64,000 bases of DNA from Deinococcus roseus (GCF_014646895.1 NZ_BMOD01000001.1:429172-493171), one strand, 5' to 3'. Shown: positions 48,426 to 56,815, numbered from the stretch's first letter. A program made the numbers and translations. Notes: generated by a model not told the origin, from the sequence alone.

Positions 48426-48528
48426 GGGTGGAACCTCCAAAACAAATCTTTCTGTGAGTACGCTGGCTGTCTCTCACCTGAAAAAACCCACCGGACATGA
48501 CCAGCGCATGACTCAGTTTTGCCTCAGG

Positions 48529-48550
48529 CTTGAGTGTCAACCAACTCCAG
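48529..48550. promoter_or_regulatory. HAIR-like site overlapping the groES transcription start
   Basis: CTTGAGT-N8-ACTCCAG (plus strand). The left half is perfect for the HspR/HAIR consensus CTTGAGT-N7-ACTCAAG, and the right half has one mismatch. The spacer is one base longer than usual. The position is just downstream of the -10 box. Confidence 0.55.
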
Positions 48551-48555
48551 TAGCT

Positions 48556-48583
48556 ATTATAACCTCACTCATTCATGTGTCAA
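48556..48583 (-). promoter_or_regulatory. groES-groEL promoter, consensus
   Basis: On the minus strand TTGACA (48578-48583), 16-base spacer, TATAAT (48556-48561). It gives a leader of about 120 bases before groES. Confidence 0.85.
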
Positions 48584-48599
48584 TAGCTTGAACACAAGA

Positions 48600-48620
48600 T
48601 GTGAGTGCATTTCGCTCAAG
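48600..48620. promoter_or_regulatory. HAIR-like site upstream of the groES promoter
   Basis: TGTGAGT-N7-GCTCAAG (plus strand): 11 of 14 positions match the HspR consensus CTTGAGT-N7-ACTCAAG, with the exact 7-base spacer. It lies 17 bases upstream of the -35 box. Confidence 0.6.
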
Positions 48621-48628
48621 TTTACTGA

Positions 48629-49060
48629 TTAAGAACGGGCAGGAAGTTGCTGGTTCAATTTTTCCACAGCCTGACGGATGGTCTTCTCCACACCCTTGCC
48701 ATAAGGCACCACATTGGACAGCAGCATCAGGCTCATGGAACGCGGTTGCAAGGACATCTGGTAATTGATTTCTGTCTGACCGCCCTGATACTCGAACTTG
48801 AACGTGGAACGTCCATTGAGGTCCCCTTCAATCAGCAGTTGCATTTCCCGGCCTGGACGCACATCCACCACCGTCAACATCAGGCGCAGACGGCCCCGCA
48901 CCAGCATCACCTCTGCCCCGACATTTCCACCCTTGATCAGGGTGAATTCCCATCCTGCGGGCCACCACTGGTGGTAATTTTCAAAATCCATGAACGCCTC
49001 GTAGACCTTCTGAGGCGCAGATTCCACTTTGATGCGTTCTCCTGCTTCTACTTTCGCCAT
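48629..49060 (-). CDS. SRPBCC-family (START-like) protein
   Basis: A 143-aa helix-grip protein. KVESAPQKVYEAFMDFENYHQWWP is the typical opening of the SRPBCC/polyketide-cyclase-like fold, which binds small hydrophobic ligands. No catalytic motif is evident. TACGAT lies 9 bases before ATG 49060, a leaderless start. It follows tatD on the same strand by 45 bases but has its own promoter signal. Confidence 0.75.
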   Translation of the reverse strand: MAKVEAGERIKVESAPQKVYEAFMDFENYHQWWPAGWEFTLIKGGNVGAEVMLVRGRLRLMLTVVDVRPGREMQLLIEGDLNGRSTFKFEYQGGQTEINYQMSLQPRSMSLMLLSNVVPYGKGVEKTIRQAVEKLNQQLPARS

Positions 49061-49105
49061 GTTGCACCCATCGTAGCGCAGATGAAGGGAAAGGGTGATC
49101 GGGGG

Positions 49106-49864
49106 TTATTGGATCTGGTACACCCGTCGGGCATTCTGCACGGTGATCTGCTCGAAGGCTGCTTCTGAAAGGTCCAGCAATTCTGCCAGAAACTGTAGGG
49201 TGTAACGGGTGTACCCTGGACGGTTGGATTTTCCACGGTGGGGCATGGGAGCCAGAAAAGGCGCGTCGGTTTCCACCAGAATGCGGTCCAGAGGCACGGC
49301 TTTTGCAGCCTCTCTGAGTTCATGGGCATTTTTATAGGTCACGTTTCCTGCGAAAGAGACATGGAAACCCAGCTCCAGACCCGCCTCAATCAGGCCCATG
49401 TGTCCGTTGCAGCAATGCAGAATCCCCTGGTTCCAGCCGGCATTCTTCAGAACCTCCGCACAATCCAGACTGGCCTGCTCCCGGTTCTGTTTGTCGCGGG
49501 TGTGAATGATGACCGGTCTGCTGGTGCGTCTGGCCCAGTCCAGTTGCCACTCGAAAGCCGCAATCTGCACTTCTTTTGGAGCCGCATCCCAGTAATAATC
49601 CAGTCCGGTCTCCCCCACTCCGACCACACTGGGATGCCTGCCCAGTTCTTCCAGGTCTGTTCGCACTTCTGGCGTGTCCTGTAAGGCATCCGTGGGATGG
49701 AGGCCCACCACCGTGGAAATCCGGGCATCCTGTTCACTGAGGGCAATCACCTTGCGGGCATGCTCGGGGTCTGCGCCAATCGCCACCACATGGGTGAGGC
49801 CCAGTTCATTCAGGGCCTGCAGGGGGTCTTCGAGGTAATCCAGATGGCAGTGGGTGTCAATCAT
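49106..49864 (-). CDS. TatD-family metal-dependent hydrolase
   Basis: A 252-aa amidohydrolase-fold protein. MIDTHCHLDYLEDP has the first two metal His, GVGETGLDYYW the Glu, VIIHTRD another His, ILHCCNGH the fourth site and LVETDAPFL the catalytic Asp. TatD homologues are 3'-5' exonucleases or DNases in several bacteria. TAAAAT (49874-49879) lies 9 bases before the ATG. It is divergent from the serine hydrolase. Confidence 0.9.
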   Translation of the reverse strand: MIDTHCHLDYLEDPLQALNELGLTHVVAIGADPEHARKVIALSEQDARISTVVGLHPTDALQDTPEVRTDLEELGRHPSVVGVGETGLDYYWDAAPKEVQIAAFEWQLDWARRTSRPVIIHTRDKQNREQASLDCAEVLKNAGWNQGILHCCNGHMGLIEAGLELGFHVSFAGNVTYKNAHELREAAKAVPLDRILVETDAPFLAPMPHRGKSNRPGYTRYTLQFLAELLDLSEAAFEQITVQNARRVYQIQ

Positions 49865-49920
49865 CAGGGGTTCATTTTAAAGCAGGAAACAGCACAGGAG
49901 GGACATGCTGAACCTGAGAA

Positions 49921-49943
49921 GTTCACAGTAGACAGTTCACAGC
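49921..49943. repeat. Heptamer repeat of a second type (GTTCACA)
   Basis: GTTCACA, GTAGACA, GTTCACA, GC in tandem in the divergent region between tatD and the serine hydrolase. Confidence 0.65.
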
Positions 49944-49984
49944 AAACCCTGGAACTTCCAGACAAAATGCACCATCCAAGAAGC

Positions 49985-51007
49985 ATGATTCGAAACTTGT
50001 TGAAGGATGTGTTGCTGTCACTCCCATTTGTGGCTTTGCTGGCTTCCCAGGGGCAGGCCCTGGACCTCAGAAACATTCAGGCTGCTGCCCTTTATTCCCA
50101 GAGCCACCGGGGCAGTGCTCTGCTGGTGCTGCAGGATGGAAAAGAGATCTTTGCAGAAGCCGAAAACCGCTTTGACCTTTCCAGAGAACACATCCTGGCC
50201 AGTGGCAGCAAGAGTTTTTCCTGCACCATCGCAGTAGCATTGCAAGCAGAGGGGAAACTGAAGCTGGATGAACCGGTCAGCCAGAGCGTTCAGGAATGGC
50301 AGCAAGATCCCCAGAAATCCAGCATCACCATCAGCCAGTTGCTGCATTTCACCAGTGGACTTCCGGGGAAAATTGGACCCAGCATCGTGCGCCTGAACAA
50401 GGACATGTATGGAACAGCCATTAACACACCGCTGGCTGCAGAGCCAGGGAAGGTGTTCATGTATGGAAATTCGCATCTGGCGGTTTTTGGAGAGGTGGTC
50501 AAGCGCAAGACCGGGCTGGATCCCGCCATATACCTGCAAAAGCACATCCTGGATCCCCTTGGGGTGAAAGCTTCATGGCAAAGGGACCAGAAAGGCAACC
50601 CCAATCTGGCAGGCAGTGCCAGCATGACCGCACGGGACTGGGCCACTTTTGGCCAGATGGTCCTGCAAAAAGGACAGTGGCATGGGAAACAGGTTCTTCC
50701 TGCACAAGAACTGCAAAAATGCTTTCAGGGCAGCGAGGCACTTTCCACTTATGGCCTGAACTGGTGGCTGAACGTCCCTTTCAATGGCACCCTGGATGCT
50801 GGCGATGAAGTGCCTGTGCAACTGGCAAAAGCAGGCAAAGACCAGCAGCAAATTGCCCCCAGTGCCCCTCAAAATGTGGTGATGGCCGCTGGAGCCTTCA
50901 ACCAGCGCCTTTACCTGCTGCCAGACGAGCATGTTGTGGTGGTGCGCTTTGGAGAAGGTGGAGACTGGAGCGACGAGGCCTTCCTGAAACTGCTGCTGGG
51001 AAAATGA
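49985..51007 (+). CDS. Exported beta-lactamase-like serine hydrolase
   Basis: A 340-aa protein with a signal peptide (about residues 1-23, ending SQGQA). The active-site SxxK is SGSK in ILASGSKSFSCT, and YGN in MYGNSHLAVFG fits the YxN motif of class C/penicillin-binding-type hydrolases. A clear KTG/HxG triad element is not obvious, so the activity (esterase, peptidase or weak lactamase) is open. ATG 49985 is chosen because the signal peptide begins there; the earlier frame translates tatD antisense. Confidence 0.78.
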   Translation: MIRNLLKDVLLSLPFVALLASQGQALDLRNIQAAALYSQSHRGSALLVLQDGKEIFAEAENRFDLSREHILASGSKSFSCTIAVALQAEGKLKLDEPVSQSVQEWQQDPQKSSITISQLLHFTSGLPGKIGPSIVRLNKDMYGTAINTPLAAEPGKVFMYGNSHLAVFGEVVKRKTGLDPAIYLQKHILDPLGVKASWQRDQKGNPNLAGSASMTARDWATFGQMVLQKGQWHGKQVLPAQELQKCFQGSEALSTYGLNWWLNVPFNGTLDAGDEVPVQLAKAGKDQQQIAPSAPQNVVMAAGAFNQRLYLLPDEHVVVVRFGEGGDWSDEAFLKLLLGK

Positions 51008-51025
51008 ATCTGTAAAATCAAGTCA

Positions 51026-51075
51026 AAAACATCCTGCAACTGCACAGAACATGCAAAAAAGGATGTTTTCTTTGT
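51026..51075 (+). terminator. Terminator of the serine hydrolase gene
   Basis: AAAACATCC pairs with GGATGTTTT across a 26-base loop, followed by a CTTTGTT tract. Confidence 0.55.
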
Positions 51076-51088
51076 TCCTGCATTGTGA

Positions 51089-51103
51089 GGTCAAACTTTG
51101 ACC
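51089..51103. promoter_or_regulatory. Palindromic operator candidate upstream of the Lpt-like genes
   Basis: GGTCAAA-C-TTTGACC is a perfect 15-base inverted repeat about 140 bases before the LptC-like start. Between it and the gene are two weak hairpins (51151-51186 and about 51203-51217). No promoter is clear. Confidence 0.5.
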
Positions 51104-51241
51104 CAGTGAGCCGATTTTGAAAACAACAGCCTCCCACATTAACAAACCATTGTGGCAGGGGTTACGGTGAAAGACCCTTACCTGCACTTCACGCTTTTCA
51201 TGTCCTGATCAAGGACACTACTTATCGGAGGTCAAAACATC

Positions 51242-51814
51242 TTGCTACGCTATGCTTCCTGGGCATTCCTGGGGTTGTTGTTGCTGGGTCTGGTTCTGGC
51301 TTTGTTGCCCAGTCCTGCTGTACAGGCCGCTCAGGGGGTCAAACTGATTGGGGTCAGCATGAAGCTGTACCCGCAACAGGACCCTGACGCCGTATGGGAA
51401 TTCCAGAGCAACACCATTCAGTACGATCCCATCGAGGGAAAGTCCGTTCTGAATGGCACCCAGAGCGGGAAACGCATGGTCAAAGGCACGCTGGACATGA
51501 CCATCACTGCACCGGGAATTGAAATTGATCGGACAGATAACTTGCACATGAAAGAAGCTGTCCTTAACATTCCTAAACAGTGCACCACACTGAAAATCCA
51601 GAAAGACGTCACGATTGACCAGGCCAGTGGTTTCTCGGGTCAGCGTGTGCAGTACCGTGCCGCCAACACGGACATGACTGCAGATGCCATCACCGCTCCT
51701 TTTGACCTTGGACCGGAAACCCAGATGACCAAACCCAAACTCGTGAGCGATCTGGACGCACCTGAAAAATGCGTGCACGGTGAAATCGTAGAAAAACCGG
51801 AGGATGAAAAATGA
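51242..51814 (+). CDS. LptC-like envelope protein
   Basis: A 190-aa protein with one N-terminal membrane anchor (residues 5-25). A periplasmic beta-jellyroll region resembles LptC/LptA-type lipid-shuttle folds (SNTIQYDPIEGKSVLNGTQSG, MTADAITAPFDLG). The only in-frame start is TTG 51242, with GGAGG about 10 bases upstream. It overlaps the next gene by 4 bases (ATGA). In bacteria with LPS these proteins carry it across the periplasm; the Deinococcus lineage is reported to lack LPS, so another lipid is likely. Confidence 0.7.
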   Translation: MLRYASWAFLGLLLLGLVLALLPSPAVQAAQGVKLIGVSMKLYPQQDPDAVWEFQSNTIQYDPIEGKSVLNGTQSGKRMVKGTLDMTITAPGIEIDRTDNLHMKEAVLNIPKQCTTLKIQKDVTIDQASGFSGQRVQYRAANTDMTADAITAPFDLGPETQMTKPKLVSDLDAPEKCVHGEIVEKPEDEK

Positions 51815-52692
51815 AAAGAGCATGGATTGCCGTTGCCCTGCTGGGCGTGACTGCCCTGGCAGCAGACACCAAAGAACAGAGACTGCTGAAATTCGCTTCT
51901 GAGACCTTCAAAGGGGATGTCAGAAACGGACCCTACACCTTCACCGGAACCGAAAAAGAACCCGTGCAGGCCCAGGTCAGCAACCTGAAAATCACCAGCC
52001 TGAACGCTGTGTTCTCTGCCCCCTCGGGCAAAGCCATGACCGAAGCCGCTGGCCTGAGAACCGCTGAATTCACCAACACCGTGAAAGTCAGCCGTGGCCG
52101 TCTCTCCGCAGAAGGCCCCAGCCTCAGTTACTCCGAGGAGACCGGACAGGGCGTGCTGAAAGGCCCAGCCACCAGCGTCTTTGCCCCTGAAAAAGACGGC
52201 GATGATCCTGTGAACGTCAAGGCCAACCAGATGTCTTTCGATGTGGACACCAACATCTCCACCTCCACGGGCAAAGTCAGCCTGGTCAACGGACGCCAGA
52301 CCGGAACCAGCGACAAACTGGTCTTCGATGAGAAGAAAGAACTGGGCATCCTGACCGGCAACGCCCAACTGGTCAAAAACCCCAAAGACGCCAAAGACAA
52401 CAAACTGGTGATCACCGGAACCGAAGCCCGCGTGCTGACCAACGACAACAAGAAACTGCTGCTGGTCAAAGGCACCGTCAAACTCGTGGATGGAGACATC
52501 ACCACCACCGGAACCACCGTGTACTACGATGACAAGGCCAACCGCGCCATTGTGATTGGTTCTCCTGCCAAGAGCTACAACGCCAAGAACAAGACCACCG
52601 TTTCGGGTGGTACGCTGGAGCAAAACACCGAGAAGAACACCGTGCGCATCTTCAAAGGCAACGTGGAATTCTCCGAGGCCCAGTTCAAGTAA
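51811..52692 (+). CDS. LptA/OstA-like periplasmic protein
   Basis: A 293-aa protein with a signal peptide (MKRAWIAVALLGVTALA) and repeated beta-strand units of LptA/OstA type (FDVDTNISTSTGKVSLVNGRQTGTSDKLVFDEK, split over several repeats). The later strands are regular, such as TVYYDDKANRAIVIGSPAKS. Translation is coupled to the LptC-like gene. A bridge-forming lipid carrier between membranes is inferred from the fold. Confidence 0.75.
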   Translation: MKRAWIAVALLGVTALAADTKEQRLLKFASETFKGDVRNGPYTFTGTEKEPVQAQVSNLKITSLNAVFSAPSGKAMTEAAGLRTAEFTNTVKVSRGRLSAEGPSLSYSEETGQGVLKGPATSVFAPEKDGDDPVNVKANQMSFDVDTNISTSTGKVSLVNGRQTGTSDKLVFDEKKELGILTGNAQLVKNPKDAKDNKLVITGTEARVLTNDNKKLLLVKGTVKLVDGDITTTGTTVYYDDKANRAIVIGSPAKSYNAKNKTTVSGGTLEQNTEKNTVRIFKGNVEFSEAQFK

Positions 52693-52751
52693 TCTGTAAG
52701 ACCTCTCGCTTTCTTACATACCAGAAACCCGAAGCATGGAAGTGAACTGAC

Positions 52752-53543
52752 ATGAAACCCATCCAGCGCCTCACCTCCCTGCTTCTGTTTGTTGTCGGTG
52801 CAGCGGTCCTCGCCCAGGAAGAGGACACTGCGCCGACTTTCACGCTGGAACGCAAAGACAAAGTGATCATCATGAGCAAGCGCGGCCCGGACGAATCCGG
52901 TCTGGCGATCTTCTGCGATCAGGACCCCATCACCAAGGGCATTTTCTATGATCCCTCGGAAGAAGCCGTGGTGGCCACCATTGACGACAACCGCATCAAG
53001 GCCCCACTGGCTGTGATGGACAAGAAAGAAGGCGGGGACGGGCACCTGGAGATGTCCTCTGGCAAAGCCAATGAGGACGACGATGGAGACTGCCCCACCC
53101 TGGAGCCCCAGAGCACCGCAGGGGGCCTGAAAATCACCAAGGGCAAAACCCAGCTTTCCGGGGCCAAACTGGTCTACGACGAGAAAGACGGCCTTGCCAA
53201 CATTGATGGTCCCATCACCTTCGAGCGCGAACAGAAAGACGGCAAACTGACCGGAACCAGTGAAAAACTGGTGGTGGATGTGGACAAGGACACCACCGTT
53301 TTAAAGGGCAACGTCAAACTGACCAGCGGCGAACGCACCAGCAGCGCCGATGAGGTCGAGTACAGCGAAAAGGACAATGTGGCGATCCTGAAAGGCACCG
53401 CCCAGAATCCTGCCCGGTCCACCAAGGGCAAAGAAGAACTGACCGCAGAGGTGATCCGCTACAACCTGGACACCAACGACGTGGTGGCAACCACCAAGAA
53501 CAACTCCATCAAGGGGAAATTCGAGGATGAGGACAAAAAGTAA
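52752..53543 (+). CDS. Second LptA-like periplasmic protein
   Basis: A 263-aa protein with a signal peptide (to about residue 21, ending VLAQEED). LptA-like strands start at about 125 (GGLKITKGKTQLSGAKLVYDE) and repeat three times. An acidic loop (NEDDDGDCPTLEP) holds one of two cysteines. It is very like the C-terminal half of the preceding protein, so a duplication is likely. It follows by 59 bases on the same strand, with a weak ribosome site (GGAAGTGA). Confidence 0.72.
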   Translation: MKPIQRLTSLLLFVVGAAVLAQEEDTAPTFTLERKDKVIIMSKRGPDESGLAIFCDQDPITKGIFYDPSEEAVVATIDDNRIKAPLAVMDKKEGGDGHLEMSSGKANEDDDGDCPTLEPQSTAGGLKITKGKTQLSGAKLVYDEKDGLANIDGPITFEREQKDGKLTGTSEKLVVDVDKDTTVLKGNVKLTSGERTSSADEVEYSEKDNVAILKGTAQNPARSTKGKEELTAEVIRYNLDTNDVVATTKNNSIKGKFEDEDKK

Positions 53544-53591
53544 GGCAACAGAGCCAGATGTTGTTTTATCCCATCAAGCAAAAAGACAACT

Positions 53592-54143
53592 ATGAATGAT
53601 CAAAAAATACAAAAAATTCAGGAAATCTTGGATCCTCTCCTGGTCCAAATGCGAACTGATCATCCTTTAATCAGCAAGCTGGGTTCAGAGAATCTGGAAT
53701 TTTTAACAAAAGCAGGCCTTCCTGTTGGGAGCAAGGTGCTTGATCTATTGAGTTCGGGCCTCTATTTCAGAGATCCAGACAATTTTCAAATTTTATCAAT
53801 TCACAACAAAGAATTTATACGGTTTACAGGAGGAGATCATCGAGGAATAGGCTGTTTTCCCAAAAGTGACAAGGTGTACCTGGTATATCAGCTCATGGAC
53901 GATACTATTGCCCATGGTCCTAAAATAAAATTGATCAATACAACTCTTGAAAATTTCATGTATTGTTTGGCTTTATACTTCGATGCCGCTACTGTAGAAT
54001 CCAAGTATTCTTATCAGGATATGAAAAAAGAATTTCAACTGCTTGAACCTGACCTTCCCTTCAGAGAACCGGAAAGCTACTGGGATGATATGGATCACTT
54101 CTGGGACAATGCCATTCTTCGAGAACTGGGTGAAATCTATTGA
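53592..54143 (+). CDS. SUKH-4-like immunity protein, AT-rich
   Basis: A 183-aa protein. FLTKAGLPVGSKVLDLLSSG, FRDPDNFQILSI, GIGCFPKSDKVYLV and NTTLENFMYCLALYFDAA resemble the SUKH-4 group of immunity proteins. Its base composition is plainly more AT-rich than its neighbours, and it lies directly beside a tRNA gene: both are signs of acquisition by transfer. No toxin is adjacent. No clear promoter or ribosome site is visible before ATG 53592. Confidence 0.6.
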   Translation: MNDQKIQKIQEILDPLLVQMRTDHPLISKLGSENLEFLTKAGLPVGSKVLDLLSSGLYFRDPDNFQILSIHNKEFIRFTGGDHRGIGCFPKSDKVYLVYQLMDDTIAHGPKIKLINTTLENFMYCLALYFDAATVESKYSYQDMKKEFQLLEPDLPFREPESYWDDMDHFWDNAILRELGEIY

Positions 54144-54154
54144 TCCAACAAATC

Positions 54155-54188
54155 AAAAACCCCTTCAGGAGAATCTGAAGGGGTTTTT
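54155..54188. terminator. Bidirectional terminator between SUKH-4-like gene and tRNA-Val
   Basis: AAAAACCCCTTCAG with CTGAAGGGGTTTTT, a perfect 14-bp stem with A/T tracts that serve both sides. Confidence 0.88.
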
Positions 54189-54189
54189 C

Positions 54190-54264
<75 letters not shown>

Positions 54265-54321
54265 GTGTTGCAAGCTCAAGTATTGTATTAAAGCTGCTCT
54301 GGTTCGTCAACCCCTGGAGCA

Positions 54322-54356
54322 GCAGAAGGCTGAAGGCAGAAAGCAGAAGGCAGAAA
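54322..54356. repeat. Tandem heptamer repeat (GCAGAAG type)
   Basis: Five units: GCAGAAG, GCTGAAG, GCAGAAA, GCAGAAG, GCAGAAA. It lies between tRNA-Val and the metal transporter genes. Confidence 0.85.
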
Positions 54357-54430
54357 ACAAACGGCCAGACCAGAGCTTTCTCCTCTGCCCCACCAGAAAA
54401 ACCACCCAGCAAACCCACAAATTTACTCTT

Positions 54431-54481
54431 TTGATAAGTGTGTATCAATTCATATGCACTGCACCCGCCAGGGAGTACACT
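54431..54481 (+). promoter_or_regulatory. Promoter region of the Zn/Mn transporter genes with palindrome
   Basis: TACACT (54476-54481) lies 9 bases before the ATG (leaderless). TTGATA-AGTGTG-TATCAA (54431-54448) is a perfect 6-bp inverted repeat upstream, a candidate site for a metal-sensing repressor. The regulator is unknown. Confidence 0.5.
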
Positions 54482-54490
54482 GTTTCCTTG

Positions 54491-55225
54491 ATGCAGGAAG
54501 CGGCGATCGAAACCCAGGGGCTCCGTGTGCGTTTTGGCGACTTTGTGGCCCTGGACAACCTGACAATGCAAATTCCCAGCGGGTCTTTTCTGGCCGTGGT
54601 GGGTCCCAATGGTGCGGGCAAGAGCACCTTCATGAAAACCCTGCTGGGTCTGGTCACGCCAGAAAGCGGGCAGGTCAGGGTGCTGGGAAAACCTCCTGGA
54701 AGCACCCCCACCCAGATTGGTTATGTGCCCCAGATCAAAACCTTTGACCGTTCCTTTCCCGCCCTGGCAGTGGAACTGGTGCTGTCCGGGGTGCGGCGCG
54801 CCTGGCCTGGTCCTCTGAGGGCACCCGAACGCAAACTGGCCCTGGAAGCCCTGGAAAGGGTGGGAGCAGAGAGGCTGGCAGAGCGTGCACTGGGGCGGCT
54901 TTCTGGAGGAGAACTCCAGCGGGTTTACCTTGCCCGTGCGCTGGTTCGAAGGCCTGAGCTGATCCTGCTGGATGAACCCGCCACCGGGATTGACGCTCTG
55001 GGTGAAAAGGACATGTACCACATGCTGGAGGCTTATCGCAAGGAAAGCGGGGCCACCATCGCCATGATCACCCACGATTTTGATGTGGCCCGCTACCATG
55101 CCTCTTACGTGATCGTGATGAACCGGACGCTTTACGGGTGCGGTCATCCCTCCGCAGCGCTGTGTGAGGATTGCCTGTCCAGGGCTTACGGTCACGGCAA
55201 ACACGACCACAAGAGGACCCTGTAA
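54491..55225 (+). CDS. Metal (Zn/Mn-type) ABC transporter ATPase
   Basis: A 244-aa ABC ATPase. Walker A is GPNGAGKST, the signature is GRLSGGELQRV, Walker B is LILLDEPATGID, and H-loop ITHDFDVA is present. Gly-rich LGKPPGS and a His/Cys-rich tail (CGHPSAALCEDCLSRAYGHGKHDHK) are typical of ATPases paired with ABC-3 permeases for zinc or manganese. ATG 54491 is leaderless. The permease follows 15 bases later. Confidence 0.88.
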   Translation: MQEAAIETQGLRVRFGDFVALDNLTMQIPSGSFLAVVGPNGAGKSTFMKTLLGLVTPESGQVRVLGKPPGSTPTQIGYVPQIKTFDRSFPALAVELVLSGVRRAWPGPLRAPERKLALEALERVGAERLAERALGRLSGGELQRVYLARALVRRPELILLDEPATGIDALGEKDMYHMLEAYRKESGATIAMITHDFDVARYHASYVIVMNRTLYGCGHPSAALCEDCLSRAYGHGKHDHKRTL

Positions 55226-55240
55226 ATGGAGCAACAGTAA

Positions 55241-56056
55241 ATGGAACTCTTGCAGGATTTTCTGACCCTGCCCTTTTTGCAGCGCGCTCTGATGGCAGGC
55301 GTGGTGATTGGGCTGATGTGCGGGTATTACGGGGTTTTCATTGTGCAGCGTGGTCTGAGCTTTCTGGGTGATGGTCTGGCCCATGCGGCTTTTGGAGGGG
55401 TGGCCCTGGGATTGCTGCTGGGCTGGACACCGCTCTGGGTGGCTTTGCCCTTTACCGTGCTGGTCAGTCTGGGCATCACCTTCCTGCGTGAAAAGACAGA
55501 GTTGCAGGGAGACACCGCCATCGGGATTTTCTTTGCGGTTTCGGTGGCGCTGGGGGTGCTGTTTCTGGGCCTCAAGAAGGATTACACCGCAGATGCTTTC
55601 AGTTACCTGTTTGGCAGCATCCTGAGTGTGGGGACCACAGATCTGGTGGTGATTGGTGTGCTTTTGCTGGTCACGCTGGCCCTGATTCCAAAAACCTGGA
55701 AGCACCTTGCTTACAGCACCTTCGATCCAGAACTGGCCTCTTCAGATGGGGTGAACGTAAGGGGACTGAATTACTTTTTATCCGTGGTCATTGCGGTTAC
55801 AGTGGTGGTGAGCGTCAAGGTGATCGGCATCGTGATGGTGGCGTCCTTTCTGGTGATCCCTGCCGCCTCGGCACGGCTGCGCAGCAGCACCCTCTACCAG
55901 ATGACCCTGTGGTCTTCTGGACTGGCCGCACTCGCCAGTGTGGTGGGACTGCTGGCCTCCTACCTGATCAACGTTCCTTCCGGTTCGACCATCATTCTCG
56001 CTCAGGCGCTGTTTTTCATTCTGGCAGCGGTTCTCCCCAAAAAAACCCGTACTTGA
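55241..56056 (+). CDS. Metal ABC transporter permease (ABC-3 family)
   Basis: A 271-aa inner-membrane protein with about eight helices. Family marks are GLSFLGDGLAHAAFGGVALG near residue 40, IGIFFAVSVALG, DAFSYLFGSIL, GIVMVASFLVIPAA and the C-terminal PSG-rich helix, as in ZnuB/MntB. GGAG lies 9 bases before ATG 55241. The solute-binding protein is not in the window on either side. Confidence 0.92.
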   Translation: MELLQDFLTLPFLQRALMAGVVIGLMCGYYGVFIVQRGLSFLGDGLAHAAFGGVALGLLLGWTPLWVALPFTVLVSLGITFLREKTELQGDTAIGIFFAVSVALGVLFLGLKKDYTADAFSYLFGSILSVGTTDLVVIGVLLLVTLALIPKTWKHLAYSTFDPELASSDGVNVRGLNYFLSVVIAVTVVVSVKVIGIVMVASFLVIPAASARLRSSTLYQMTLWSSGLAALASVVGLLASYLINVPSGSTIILAQALFFILAAVLPKKTRT

Positions 56057-56092
56057 CGCACGGATTTTACGGGTTTAAGGTGGTATCAGATT

Positions 56093-56548
56093 ATGTGGAT
56101 CTCGACCAAAGCACAGTACGGGCTGCGTGCCCTGATTGAAATCGGCAAAACCCCTGCCCAGGCGGTTCCGCTCAAAGATGTTGCAGAGAAGCAGGACATC
56201 AGCCAGCACTACCTGGAGCAGATTGCCTCCAACCTGCGCCGTGCCGGTTTCATCCGCAGCGTGAGGGGTGCCCATGGAGGCTACAGGCTGTCCCGTGCCC
56301 CAAAAGACATCCGGGCCTGGGATGTGGTGGTGACCATGGAAGGCAGCCTTGCTCCGGTCAGTTGCCTGGAAGATTCCGATTCCTGCAGCAAAACCGGAAG
56401 CTGTGCCACCGAAACCCTGTGGAAACGTGTAGAAGATGCCGTTCGGGATGTGCTGTACAACACCACCCTGGAAGACCTGATCCGGGAAAACGTGCAAATG
56501 GAGCACAACAGGCTGGTTCAGCTTGAGCCCTTCTACGCACCGCAGTAA
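56093..56548 (+). CDS. Rrf2-family transcriptional regulator
   Basis: A 151-aa regulator with a winged HTH (STKAQYGLRALIEIG, KDVAEKQDISQHYLEQI, GAHGGYRLSR) and three cysteines, C91, C98 and C104. The spacing 91-98-104 (x6, x5) is one residue longer than IscR and NsrR (x5, x5). A [2Fe-2S] or [4Fe-4S] sensor of iron, redox or NO is likely. Its start is 36 bases after the permease stop, so it may belong to the same transcript, though metal regulation is only a guess. Confidence 0.82.
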   Translation: MWISTKAQYGLRALIEIGKTPAQAVPLKDVAEKQDISQHYLEQIASNLRRAGFIRSVRGAHGGYRLSRAPKDIRAWDVVVTMEGSLAPVSCLEDSDSCSKTGSCATETLWKRVEDAVRDVLYNTTLEDLIRENVQMEHNRLVQLEPFYAPQ

Positions 56549-56568
56549 AACAAACCCCTGACTTTCAG

Positions 56569-56595
56569 ACCAGAGACTTGAAGTTCTCTGGTTTT
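56569..56595 (+). terminator. Terminator after the Rrf2 gene
   Basis: ACCAGAGA (56569-56576) with TCTCTGGT (56585-56592), then TTTG. Confidence 0.65.
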
Positions 56596-56815
56596 GCCAT
56601 TTCAGCAAAGCTGAAACAGGCTGCTGATCGCTTCTTCCAGCAAAGTATGTTTTTGGTAAGGCATGATCTTTTATGCTGATTCACACGGGAGTAAACTGCT
56701 GTTATCGGCAGAAGTTGGTTGAAGGGATGTTGCATCCCGAAACCGGTCTTTCCCTGGCAGTTGGGTGAGGTCCCTTTGCCAGATCGGGTGTTCTCTTTCC
56801 CCTACAGAGGAGCGT

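Noticed and set aside
48426..48628. CIRCE element (TTAGCACTC-N9-GAGTGCTAA) at groESL
   Set aside because: Only a half-site-like TTGACACTC is present, without the partner; HAIR-like sites fit better.
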